A DNA stretch of 64,000 nucleotides from JANPLG01 sp964609085. Lineage in GTDB: Bacteria; Armatimonadota; SYMT01. Numbering within the stretch: position 1 is the first letter of the stretch; every line of letters begins with the position of its first letter. The translations under genes were made by a program, and so were the position numbers. The stretch covers positions 32,249 to 96,248 of the forward strand of contig CAZSRZ010000005.1 of the NCBI GenBank assembly GCA_964609085.1. The letters run 5' to 3'. The notes beneath the pieces were generated by a model. That model was given only the letters and a program-made list of their open reading frames with translations, did not search any database and was not told the origin of the DNA. Positions 8,589 through 16,851 of the stretch are shown one piece after another.

Positions 8589-9059
8589 ATGCTGACCAGC
8601 CGCGGCAAGTACGCAACCCGTGCCATGCTCGATCTCTGCCTCCACAACGACCAGGGGCCGGTGCAAGTGCACGACATTGCGGCACGTCAGCTAATCCCGG
8701 AGAAGTTCCTGGAACAGATCCTGCTGACGCTGAAACGCTTTGGCTTTGTACAGAGCCGCAAGGGCCCCGGGGGCGGCTATTTCCTGGCGAGGAGTCCGGA
8801 CGAGATCACGCTGGGAGCGATCGTGCGCGCGATCGACGGGCCGTTGGCCCCGATCAGTTGCGTCAGCGTCTCCGGCTATATGGAGTGCGGCTGTCCGGAA
8901 CCCGAGACGTGCGGACTGCGTGTCGCCTGGAAGGAAGCGCGCGACGCACTGGCAACCGTGCTGGACAACACCACGCTGACCGACATTCGCCGCCGCCATG
9001 AGCTACTGGTTCGTCAGTCAGCGTCGAGGTCGTCCGAGGTGCTGGACTACGTGATCTGA
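8589..9059 (+). CDS. Rrf2-family transcriptional regulator with Cys cluster
   Basis: This protein of 156 residues begins LTSRGKYATRAMLDL, then the winged helix-turn-helix segment (IPEKFLEQILLTLKRFGFV) and the wing SRKGPGGGYFLARSPDEITLG typical of Rrf2/IscR/CymR. The dimerisation part holds Cys at about 91, 100, 102 and 108 (CVSVSGYMECGCPEPETCGL), so an iron-sulfur cluster or thiol switch is possible, as in IscR and NsrR. It leads a sulfate transporter and ends 11 bases before it. This matches the CymR-like logic of sulfur-controlled uptake, but the ligand is not known. Confidence 0.88.
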   Translation: MLTSRGKYATRAMLDLCLHNDQGPVQVHDIAARQLIPEKFLEQILLTLKRFGFVQSRKGPGGGYFLARSPDEITLGAIVRAIDGPLAPISCVSVSGYMECGCPEPETCGLRVAWKEARDALATVLDNTTLTDIRRRHELLVRQSASRSSEVLDYVI

Positions 9060-9070
9060 GGGAACCAACT

Positions 9071-10168
9071 GTGGCTGAACCATCGAAAACCCGACCCACG
9101 CGATGCCGACCGCTGAAGCTGAGCTCCCACAGGCAGAGACTGGGCGAACCATGCTCCCCGCCAGCCATAGCGCTGTTCAGACAGGTCCTCACGCTTCTTA
9201 CCCTCGCGGCGTTCCTTCCGCCACTCGCCGCGAGGGCGCAGAGTTCGCTGCTCAATGTCTCCTATGATCCCACCCGAGAGCTGTATCAGGAGTACAACGC
9301 GGCCTTCGCCGGCTACTGGCGAGGCAAGTCCGGCAAGCCCGTGAACATCCAGCAGTCCCACGGGGGCTCGGGGAAGCAGGCACGCGCTGTGATCGACGGG
9401 CTGGAAGCGGATGTCGTGACGCTGGCGCTGGGGTACGACGTGGACGCCATCCGTGACTCGGGGCTGATCCGGGCGGGCTGGCAGAAGCGGCTGCCGCATA
9501 ACAGCGCGCCCTACACATCCACCATCGTCTTCCTGGTTCGTAGGGGAAACCCGAAAGGCATCCGCGATTGGGGCGATCTGGTAAGGCCCGGCGTGCAGGT
9601 GATCACGCCCAATCCGAAGACAAGCGGCGGTGCGCGGTGGAACTATCTGGCCGCCTACGGCTACGCGCTCAAGCGTCCGGGGGGCAGCGACGCCTCGGCC
9701 AGAGAATTCGTCCGGGCGCTCTACAGGAACGTGCCGGTGCTGGACAGCGGTGCCAGGGGAAGCACCAACACCTTCGTCCAGCGGGGGATCGGGGATGTGC
9801 TGCTGGCCTGGGAGAACGAGGCTTACCTGGCGATCAGGGCGTTCGGAGCAGGGAAGGTCCAGATCGTGAACCCCTCGGTCAGCATCCTCGCCGAACCGTC
9901 GGTCGCGGTGGTGGACAGTGTGGTGGACAAGCGCGGCAGTCGCGCGGTGGCGCAGGCCTACCTGGGTTATCTCTATTCCCCGGTTGGCCAGGCCATTGTG
10001 GCTCGGCACTACTACCGGCCGCGGGACCCGAAGGCAGCGTCCGCAGCGGCTGTCCAGTTGCCCAGGCTGAGGCTCTTCACCGTGGAGCAGCTCTTCGGCG
10101 GCTGGGCCCGGGCACACCGGGCGCACTTCGCGGACAGAGCCGGCTTCGACCAGATCTACCGGCGCTGA
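9071..10168 (+). CDS. sbp: Sulfate/thiosulfate ABC transporter periplasmic binding protein
   Basis: This protein of 365 residues has a long N-terminal leader and signal region (LTLLTLAAFLPPLAARAQ), then a typical sulfate-binding protein: LLNVSYDPTRELYQEYN, IQQSHGGSGKQARAV, ADVVTLALGYDVDAI, PNPKTSGGARWNYLAAYGYA and LLAWENEAYLA. It captures sulfate or thiosulfate in the periplasm and hands it to CysTW. The start is a GTG at 9071 with GAGGG upstream; a later start close to the signal core is possible. First transporter gene after the Rrf2 regulator. Confidence 0.92.
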   Translation: MAEPSKTRPTRCRPLKLSSHRQRLGEPCSPPAIALFRQVLTLLTLAAFLPPLAARAQSSLLNVSYDPTRELYQEYNAAFAGYWRGKSGKPVNIQQSHGGSGKQARAVIDGLEADVVTLALGYDVDAIRDSGLIRAGWQKRLPHNSAPYTSTIVFLVRRGNPKGIRDWGDLVRPGVQVITPNPKTSGGARWNYLAAYGYALKRPGGSDASAREFVRALYRNVPVLDSGARGSTNTFVQRGIGDVLLAWENEAYLAIRAFGAGKVQIVNPSVSILAEPSVAVVDSVVDKRGSRAVAQAYLGYLYSPVGQAIVARHYYRPRDPKAASAAAVQLPRLRLFTVEQLFGGWARAHRAHFADRAGFDQIYRR

Positions 10169-10207
10169 GAGCGATCGTCGCCTCCGGCCCAGCCTTGAAC
10201 CTGCAGC

Positions 10208-11032
10208 ATGAATCGACGTCGCGTACTTCCCGGTTTTGGCCTGACCCTGGGGTATTCGCTCGTCTACCTGGCGCTGATCGTGCTGATCCCGCTGTCCACG
10301 GTGTTGCTCACCGCCGCCCGGATGTCGTGGCCCCGTTTCTGGGAAACGGTCAGCGACCCGCAAGCCGTAGCCGCCTACCGACTGAGCTTTGGGGCATCCC
10401 TGGTGGCGGCGCTGATCAACAGCGTGTTCGGGCTTCTCGTGGCGTGGGTGCTGTGCCGCTACCGTTTTCCTGGTCGTCGGCTGCTCGATGGGCTGGTGGA
10501 TCTGCCCTTCGCGCTCCCAACCGCGGTGGCCGGTATCGCTCTCAGTGCCATCTATGCCCCAAACGGCTGGATGGGCAGGCTGCTGGACCCGAGGGGGATC
10601 AAAGTCGCCTACACGGAACTGGGCGTGGTGCTCGCGCTCACTTTCATCGGTCTGCCGTTCGTCGTTCGTACAGTGCAACCCGTGCTGGAGGACCTCGATA
10701 TCGAGGTGGAGGAGGCGGCGGCGAGCCTCGGGGCATCGCGTTGGCAGACGGTGCGGCGGGTCCTCTTTCCCCTCGTGCTTCCGGCGGTTTTGACAGGGTT
10801 TGCACTCAGTTTCGCGCGAGCCCTGGGCGAGTACGGATCCGTAGTCTTCATCTCCGGGAATCTGCCGATGAGGAGCGAGATCACGCCCGTGCTGATCATG
10901 TCCAAGCTGGAACAATACGACTTCGCCGGGGCGACGGCGATCGCGCTGGTGATGCTCACTGCTTCCTTTGCCCTGCTGCTGGTCATCAACGTGCTGCAGG
11001 CATGGACGCGGCGGCGGCAGGGGTTCGCCTGA
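10208..11032 (+). CDS. cysT: Sulfate ABC transporter permease CysT
   Basis: This membrane protein of 274 residues starts near VLPGFGLTLGYSLVYLALIVLIPL and has six hydrophobic segments. The permease loop EEAAASLGASRWQTVRRVLF and the late signature ARALGEYGSVVFISGN are typical of CysT/CysU. It forms the membrane channel with CysW. It lies 39 bases after the binding protein and 20 before cysW, on the same transcript. Confidence 0.92.
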   Translation: MNRRRVLPGFGLTLGYSLVYLALIVLIPLSTVLLTAARMSWPRFWETVSDPQAVAAYRLSFGASLVAALINSVFGLLVAWVLCRYRFPGRRLLDGLVDLPFALPTAVAGIALSAIYAPNGWMGRLLDPRGIKVAYTELGVVLALTFIGLPFVVRTVQPVLEDLDIEVEEAAASLGASRWQTVRRVLFPLVLPAVLTGFALSFARALGEYGSVVFISGNLPMRSEITPVLIMSKLEQYDFAGATAIALVMLTASFALLLVINVLQAWTRRRQGFA

Positions 11033-11052
11033 TGCCGCGGAGTGTCGATTAG

Positions 11053-11934
11053 ATGCCCGCCGTCACCGGGACCCTGCATCGCCGGGATGTGGCCAGCCGA
11101 CACGACCGGCTCACGGAGCCGCTGTGGGTGCGAGTGGCGCTGATCGGGGTTGCGCTCGCCTTCCTTGCGCTCTTCTTGCTGATGCCGCTGGCCTCCGTCT
11201 TCACGGAGGCACTCGGGAAGGGATGGGGGGCCTACTCAACCGCGATTCGACAGCCGGACGCCCTGGCTGCCGTGCGCCTGACGCTGACTGCAGCGATCAT
11301 CGCCGTCCCGCTAAACCTCGTTTTCGGCATCGCCGCGGCGTGGGCCATCGCGAAGTTCGAGTTCCCCGGTAAGAGTGTGCTGATCACTTTAATTGACCTT
11401 CCGTTCGCCGTGTCGCCGGTGATCTCAGGGATGGTCTTCGTCCTGCTGTTCGGCGCGAAGGGAGTCTTCGGGCCGTGGCTTCAAGCGCATGACCTCAAAA
11501 TCATCTTTGCGACGCCCGGCACCGTGCTGGCTACCGTGTTCGTTACCTTTCCATTTGTCGCCCGCGAGCTGATCCCGCTGATGCAAGCCCAGGGAACGGA
11601 GGAGGAGCAGGCAGCGCTAACCCTTGGGGCGAGCGGCTGGCAGACATTCCTTCGAGTGACGCTGCCGAACGTGAAGTGGGGGTTGATCTACGGAGTCATC
11701 CTGTGCAACGCCCGCGCCATGGGAGAGTTCGGCGCCGTCTCCGTGGTGTCGAGTCACGTTCGAGGCCTGAACACGACGGTACCGCTGCACGTGGAGATCC
11801 TCTACAACGAGTATGACTACGTGGGCGCGTTCGCCTGTGCCTCGCTGCTCACTCTGCTGGCACTCGTCACGCTCGTGGCGAAGAGCCTGGTGGAGTGGCA
11901 GGCCGCACGCGCCACCGCAGGCGGTGCCGGATGA
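11053..11934 (+). CDS. cysW: Sulfate ABC transporter permease CysW
   Basis: This permease of 293 residues carries the CysW-type features LIDLPFAVSPVISGMVFVLLFG, the EAA-like loop EEEQAALTLGASGWQTFLRV and ARAMGEFGAVSVVSSH. It pairs with CysT. GGAG lies about ten bases before the ATG, and the stop overlaps the cysA start (ATGA). Confidence 0.92.
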   Translation: MPAVTGTLHRRDVASRHDRLTEPLWVRVALIGVALAFLALFLLMPLASVFTEALGKGWGAYSTAIRQPDALAAVRLTLTAAIIAVPLNLVFGIAAAWAIAKFEFPGKSVLITLIDLPFAVSPVISGMVFVLLFGAKGVFGPWLQAHDLKIIFATPGTVLATVFVTFPFVARELIPLMQAQGTEEEQAALTLGASGWQTFLRVTLPNVKWGLIYGVILCNARAMGEFGAVSVVSSHVRGLNTTVPLHVEILYNEYDYVGAFACASLLTLLALVTLVAKSLVEWQAARATAGGAG

Positions 11935-13022
11935 GCATAGAAGTCCGCGATATCACCAAGCGCTTCGGAGCTTTCTCGGCGCTGGATGGAGTCAGCCTGC
12001 TGGTTGAGACCGGTGAGCTGGTAGCGCTGTTAGGTCCCTCGGGAAGCGGCAAGACGACGCTGCTGCGGATCATCGCTGGCCTGGAGGCGGGTGATACGGG
12101 CAGCGTGCTCTTCCACGGGGACGACGCCACACGGCGGTCGGTCAGGGACCGGCAGGTCGGCTTCGTCTTCCAACACTACGCCCTCTTCCGCCACATGTCC
12201 GTGTTCGAGAACGTGGCCTTCGGGCTCAGGGTGCGCCCGCGCCGAACGCGACCGAGCCACGCCGTGATCAAGGAGAAAGTCACGGAGCTGCTCCGGCTCG
12301 TTCAGCTCGAGGGGCTGGCCGGGCGGCGCCCTACCGAGCTCTCCGGGGGGCAGCGGCAGCGTGTTGCGCTCGCGCGCGCCCTGGCTGTCGAGCCCCGAGT
12401 CCTGCTCCTCGATGAGCCCTTCGGCGCACTGGACGCGCGTGTTCGTCAGGAGCTTCGTCGCTGGCTACGCCGACTGCACGACGATCTGCACATCACGTCC
12501 GTGTTCGTGACTCACGATCAGGAGGAGGCGCTGGAGGTGGCCGACCGCGTCGTGGTGATGAACCAGGGGCGGATCGAACAGGTGGGCACGCCGCAGGAGG
12601 TGTACGAGCACCCAGCCACTCCCTTCGTCTTTAACTTCCTCGGCAACGTCAACCTGTTCCACGGTCGCGTCCATCAGGGGCAGGCCCGTCTGGGTGCCCT
12701 GGATATGCCGAGCCCTGAGCATGCCGCCGCCCACGACGCCGCCGCGGTGGGCTATGTGCGCCCCCACGATCTCGAGCTGGAACTCCAGCCGAATGGCGGC
12801 GGCTCGCTCGCGGCCGTGGTGCGCCATGTCGTTGCCGTCGGCCCGGTCGTGCGGGTGAGCCTGGACCGGCGCGACACCGGTGGCGGGGTGGAGGCCGAGC
12901 TGACGCGGGAACGGTTCGAAGAACTGCGACTCAGCCCGGGTGACCAGGTGTACATCAAACCCCGAAAACTGCGCGTGTTTCTGGAAGACCCGGAGACCGC
13001 CATCCAGGACTACTCGATCTGA
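11931..13022 (+). CDS. cysA: Sulfate ABC transporter ATP-binding protein CysA
   Basis: This ATPase of 363 residues has Walker A GPSGSGKTT, the signature LSGGQRQRVALARALA, Walker B VLLLDEPFGALD and the H-loop VTHDQEEALEVADR. A C-terminal TOBE-like domain follows (from about residue 240: NVNLFHGRVHQG to the end), as in CysA/MalK-type subunits. It powers CysTW. The ATG at 11931 overlaps the cysW stop. A short inverted repeat (GCTCCG TGG CGGAGC, 13027-13041) follows the stop but has no T-run. Confidence 0.93.
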   Translation: MSIEVRDITKRFGAFSALDGVSLLVETGELVALLGPSGSGKTTLLRIIAGLEAGDTGSVLFHGDDATRRSVRDRQVGFVFQHYALFRHMSVFENVAFGLRVRPRRTRPSHAVIKEKVTELLRLVQLEGLAGRRPTELSGGQRQRVALARALAVEPRVLLLDEPFGALDARVRQELRRWLRRLHDDLHITSVFVTHDQEEALEVADRVVVMNQGRIEQVGTPQEVYEHPATPFVFNFLGNVNLFHGRVHQGQARLGALDMPSPEHAAAHDAAAVGYVRPHDLELELQPNGGGSLAAVVRHVVAVGPVVRVSLDRRDTGGGVEAELTRERFEELRLSPGDQVYIKPRKLRVFLEDPETAIQDYSI

Positions 13023-13100
13023 CCTGGCTCCGTGGCGGAGCGTGACGACGATCACGCCAATCCAGCGCGGCACGCGGTATTGTCTACCTGGGAGGACAGT

Positions 13101-15434
13101 ATGGCGGCAAAAGGTAGCTCCGCGCGGGGGAAGCGGCCCGCGGTAGTCTCCGCGGCGCGGCAGGTCTGGATCCTGGGGGACAACGGTGCGCGCGCCGAGA
13201 TCCCCATGGACACGCGGCTGCAGAGTGACGCGATGGCCTGGAGCTACCGGGTCCAGCGCCGCTATCGCTGGCTGGACTCAGAGGAAAGCCGTGCTGCCCA
13301 GGCGCGCCAGGCGCGGGAGACCCTCGTCGGATTGGGTCTGGATGAGGAGGCGCTGACGGCCTTGTCCCAGGCGACCGTCCTCGAGGTCCGCGTGCCGTAT
13401 CTCCAGGAGGACGTCGGGTGGGAAGGCCGTGTGTTCCCCTGGGAGTATGTTCTCTCCGCCGCGCTCCGCGAACCCGGCTCAGCCGGCCACTCAGTCGTTG
13501 TGATTCGGCATCTGGACTGCCTGCAGAATCCTGGCTTCTTCGGCCCGACGGGGCCTCCGTCTTCGGCGGTGTTTGTCGAGAGCTCGCCTGGCCAGGTGGC
13601 GCCGTATTACAGTTTCGATGCCGAGCGGGTGCTCGTGCGGGAGGCATTGCAGATCTCCAACTGGATCGAGTGGCCCGTCCTGCACCTCGCCTCACTCGAG
13701 GAGTTCCGCGGGACCACGCATCCCGGCGTCATTCACGTGGCGGGGGTGGATGTCCACCAGGCGGCGCAACTGGGCTTGGTGAAGGAAGGACGCTGCTCCG
13801 AAGACGGCATCGTGATCCCGCGGCTCGACGGGCAGCTCGACTGGGTGAAGGGACCGGACCTGGCGAGAATGCTGGTCGGTGGAGGCCCTCCGCCGCTGCT
13901 CGTGGCGTTCAACCTGTTCCATTCCGGCGCCCGGCTCGCCTCACTGGCGGTGGCGGAGGGTGCCGGCGCGGCGATCGGATTTCAGGACGAGATCGATGAC
14001 ACCGCGGCCGAGCACTTCTTCGAGTCGTTCTACCGTCAGTGGCGCAGCGAGGGATGGACTCCCGATCTCATTGGACCGTTCCTCGCGGCAGCGAAGGCGG
14101 TGCGCGAGACCGGGAAGGCTGCGATCGGCACCGGAATGGTCCTTTGGAGCCGGACCTCGCTACTCCGCTTCCGATTGCCGAGCGTCGCTGCGCGGCCGGA
14201 GGCGCCGCCCGAGCCTGTTCTCCCGCCGCCTCCGGTGGAAGTCCAACCTGCGGCGCAGCCCTCAGTGCTCGTGTTACCGGATGACCCCCAGGAGTTGGAC
14301 AAGCTCATCAGCGTTCTGGCCACGCCCGTCGAGTCGCTCAACTATGCCCTCTTGCAGAATCGCCGCAGCCTTTTTCAGACCTTCCGCATCGGCGTGGCCG
14401 GTACCGGACTGGTCTCCGAGATCGGCGTGCTGGTCGAACTCCAGGTGGGAGACGGGTCCACGGCGCGGTTCCATCAACGGATGCACCTGCGGGGTCCGGG
14501 CACGGCGGACCTGAAGGACAGCGTTCGGCTCCCGCTAACCTTTGGGTTGCGAGCTGCATTCCGGGAGAGCGTGACCACCACCATGAAGGTACTTGTTGAG
14601 TGGTGCGATGTGACGCGTGGGATCACGCGGACTCTCTACGATCAGACCGAGCACGTCTCCCTCATCCCGCTCAACGAGTGGCAGGACACCGATCCGCACA
14701 CTCAGCTCTTGCCCGCCTTCGTGCTGCCCCGCGACCCCGCGGTTGAAGAGATCCTCCGCGACGCACAGCGCAACCTCATTGCCCTCACAGACAGCGTGGA
14801 GCGCGGCTTCGACGGCTATCAGCAAGCTCGCAGCTCCCCCGAGCGCGTCGACCGGCAGGTTCAGGCGATCTGGGCGGCGCTCAGCTTCGACCGGAACATC
14901 GCCTACGTTAACCCGCCACCCAGCTACACGCGCGGGTCCCAGCGGCTCCGGTCTCCGTCGGACGTGCTCTGCGGCCACCGAGGCACGTGCATCGACCTGG
15001 CCCTGCTGGTCTGCGCCTGCCTGGAGCTGATCGATCTCTATCCAGTGATCTTCCTGCTGAAAGGCCACGCCTTCCCGGGCTCCTGGCGGACGCTGGAGGC
15101 TCATCAGGACTTCAAGACATCGCGCGAGCTGGCACAGCAGTCCCGCAGCCAGAAAGACCCGGGCACGCCGGGGATGGGGCGTGTCCTCGAGCCATGGTAC
15201 TTTGCTGAGGAACTGGACTACGAGCAGGTAGTGAAGGCGGTGGCGACCGGTGGCCTGGTGCCGATGGAGACCATCTGGCTCACCCGGCGGAGGGGATTCG
15301 GAGAGGCGATCGACCAGGGCCGGCGCAATCTGGCGATGAAGACCCCGTTTGAGGCGCTGGTTGATGTGCGCCTGGCCCGGACGGCCAAGAACGCCGTCAC
15401 GCCGCTGCCGCTGATGCGGGGAGACAACTCATGA
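13101..15434 (+). CDS. CHAT-fold (degenerate) plus transglutaminase-like protein, putative conflict-system component
   Basis: This protein of 777 residues looks like a multidomain fusion. Residues ~90-345 resemble a CHAT (caspase-like) domain: WEGRVFPWEYVL, PGVIHVAGVDVHQ, LLVAFNLFHSGARLASLAVA and GAGAAIGFQDEIDDTAAEHF. The usual catalytic His (GHG) and Cys (NAC-E-SG) positions read as Val (about 216) and Phe (about 273), so the domain is probably inactive. A Pro-rich linker (~363-392) and a beta-rich domain (~427-522) follow. Residues ~525-771 resemble the transglutaminase-like module found in DUF4011-type helicases, with intact GTCIDLALL (Cys ~630), LKGHAFPGSW (His ~656) and a late DVRLAR motif. 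The ATG at 13101 has GGAGGA upstream. Its stop overlaps the alpha/beta hydrolase start. Function unknown. Confidence 0.75.
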   Translation: MAAKGSSARGKRPAVVSAARQVWILGDNGARAEIPMDTRLQSDAMAWSYRVQRRYRWLDSEESRAAQARQARETLVGLGLDEEALTALSQATVLEVRVPYLQEDVGWEGRVFPWEYVLSAALREPGSAGHSVVVIRHLDCLQNPGFFGPTGPPSSAVFVESSPGQVAPYYSFDAERVLVREALQISNWIEWPVLHLASLEEFRGTTHPGVIHVAGVDVHQAAQLGLVKEGRCSEDGIVIPRLDGQLDWVKGPDLARMLVGGGPPPLLVAFNLFHSGARLASLAVAEGAGAAIGFQDEIDDTAAEHFFESFYRQWRSEGWTPDLIGPFLAAAKAVRETGKAAIGTGMVLWSRTSLLRFRLPSVAARPEAPPEPVLPPPPVEVQPAAQPSVLVLPDDPQELDKLISVLATPVESLNYALLQNRRSLFQTFRIGVAGTGLVSEIGVLVELQVGDGSTARFHQRMHLRGPGTADLKDSVRLPLTFGLRAAFRESVTTTMKVLVEWCDVTRGITRTLYDQTEHVSLIPLNEWQDTDPHTQLLPAFVLPRDPAVEEILRDAQRNLIALTDSVERGFDGYQQARSSPERVDRQVQAIWAALSFDRNIAYVNPPPSYTRGSQRLRSPSDVLCGHRGTCIDLALLVCACLELIDLYPVIFLLKGHAFPGSWRTLEAHQDFKTSRELAQQSRSQKDPGTPGMGRVLEPWYFAEELDYEQVVKAVATGGLVPMETIWLTRRRGFGEAIDQGRRNLAMKTPFEALVDVRLARTAKNAVTPLPLMRGDNS

Positions 15435-16822
15435 GAATGAACACAGGGGATGAGTTCAGCAAGATCGATGAGGAGGCGCGCGCCCTCGGTATCCTGCCGG
15501 AAGGAGAGACGAGCTCCGACGAGGATGGCCTGCTTCGCCGCCGAGCAGCGGAGTTCCCGGACGAGGATGACGCCATGGGGCGTTTCACGCTGGTCCAGCG
15601 GGAAGACGGGTCCGTGGAGTGGCAGGGCAGCGCCCTGGATGCGCTGCAGACAAGTGGCCGCCGGTCCGGCCTCCCGTTCTTTCTGCAATTCGAGGGTGCG
15701 GTCCGACGCGAGTTCAAGTTCCCGAAGCTCTCCCCTAATCAGGTCATCCAGACTCTGGAGAAGGTGGAGGCGGACCACTGCGCGGACCAGGTCGGCAAGA
15801 AGGCGTTTTACGGACTCCGGCGGTGGGTCGAGGGCACCACTCCCGGCGTGGGCTCGCTGGAAGGGAGCGCATCCCAACCCGTCGGCCCGACTCCGGGGAA
15901 GCGGGCCCTGGTGCTGATCCATGGCACCTTCAGCAACAATGGCAGCTTTATCCAGGGCTTTCAGAAGAGCGACTTTGGGCGCGACTTTCTGCACCGGGCG
16001 GCGAAGCACTACCCGGGCGGCGTGCTGACATTCGATCACCAGAGCCTCGCCGTCGGCCCGTTGCTGAACGCCGTAGATCTGGCCGGACTGTTCGCAGGCA
16101 CGGACGCGGAGGTGGATGTGGTGTGCCACAGCCGGGGCGGAGTCGTCACCCGGTGGTGGTTCGAAGCGTTCGGCCACACCATCGGCAAGAATCCCCGCGC
16201 AGTGCTCGTGGGCTGTCCCCTCGCCGGCACCAGCATCGCCGCCCCTGGTAATCTGCGCAACACCCTGTCGCTGTTCACGAACATCGGGCAGAGCCTGGAG
16301 CAAGGGGTGGGTCACCTCGTGCCTCCCGGGGTCTTTCGGATCGTCTCGCTGGCGTTGTTGAAGGTGCTGGGATCGCTCACGAGCATTGCCGCCAAGACGC
16401 CCATCGCGGACACCGTGGTGGCGCTGGTGCCGGGTATCGGCGGACAATCCCGCGTCAGCAACAACCTCGAGCTGCGTCGGCTGCATCAGCAGGCGAAAGC
16501 AAATCCGCCGGCTTACTTCGCGATCACCTCGGATTTTGAGCCGGATCAGCCGGGCTGGGAATTCTGGAAGTGGTTCAACAAAGGCCAGGTGGTCTCCACC
16601 GTAGCGGATGCCGGCGCGGACTTCCTCTTTGAGGGCGCGAACGATCTCGTGGTGGACACCGCCTCCATGCGATCCCTCTACGGCGGGCTGGACGCGCCCG
16701 ACCCCCGCCCGGACATCGCCGCCTCCCTCGACTTCGGCCGAAAGGACCGCATCCATCACCTGAACTACTTCGATCAGCGCAAGACCATCGACTTCATCAC
16801 GAAGAGTCTGGGGATTCCGTAG
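15431..16822 (+). CDS. Alpha/beta hydrolase (lipase-like, DUF7379-type)
   Basis: This protein of 463 residues has no signal peptide. Residues 1-150 are an acidic, poorly conserved N-terminal region. From about 157 an alpha/beta hydrolase follows: RALVLIHGTFSNNG (oxyanion region), DVVCHSRGGVVTRWW with nucleophile Ser ~234, GANDLVVDT (acid) and DRIHHLNYF (His ~442). The elbow is C-H-S-R-G-G rather than the usual G-x-S-x-G. Such predicted lipases occur beside CHAT-domain proteins. The ATG overlaps the stop of the CHAT gene, so the two are translationally coupled. A membrane-lipid or protein-ester substrate is possible; none can be named. Confidence 0.8.
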   Translation: MRMNTGDEFSKIDEEARALGILPEGETSSDEDGLLRRRAAEFPDEDDAMGRFTLVQREDGSVEWQGSALDALQTSGRRSGLPFFLQFEGAVRREFKFPKLSPNQVIQTLEKVEADHCADQVGKKAFYGLRRWVEGTTPGVGSLEGSASQPVGPTPGKRALVLIHGTFSNNGSFIQGFQKSDFGRDFLHRAAKHYPGGVLTFDHQSLAVGPLLNAVDLAGLFAGTDAEVDVVCHSRGGVVTRWWFEAFGHTIGKNPRAVLVGCPLAGTSIAAPGNLRNTLSLFTNIGQSLEQGVGHLVPPGVFRIVSLALLKVLGSLTSIAAKTPIADTVVALVPGIGGQSRVSNNLELRRLHQQAKANPPAYFAITSDFEPDQPGWEFWKWFNKGQVVSTVADAGADFLFEGANDLVVDTASMRSLYGGLDAPDPRPDIAASLDFGRKDRIHHLNYFDQRKTIDFITKSLGIP

Positions 16823-16851
16823 TCGGACGGGTCGGACGGGTCCGGGGGCTG

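Noticed and set aside
9047..10915. Long minus-strand frame (622 codons) opposite the sulfate transporter genes
   Set aside because: It lies antisense to strongly recognisable sbp and cysT, is rich in Arg/His/Pro and shows no family motif; it is a GC-driven shadow frame.
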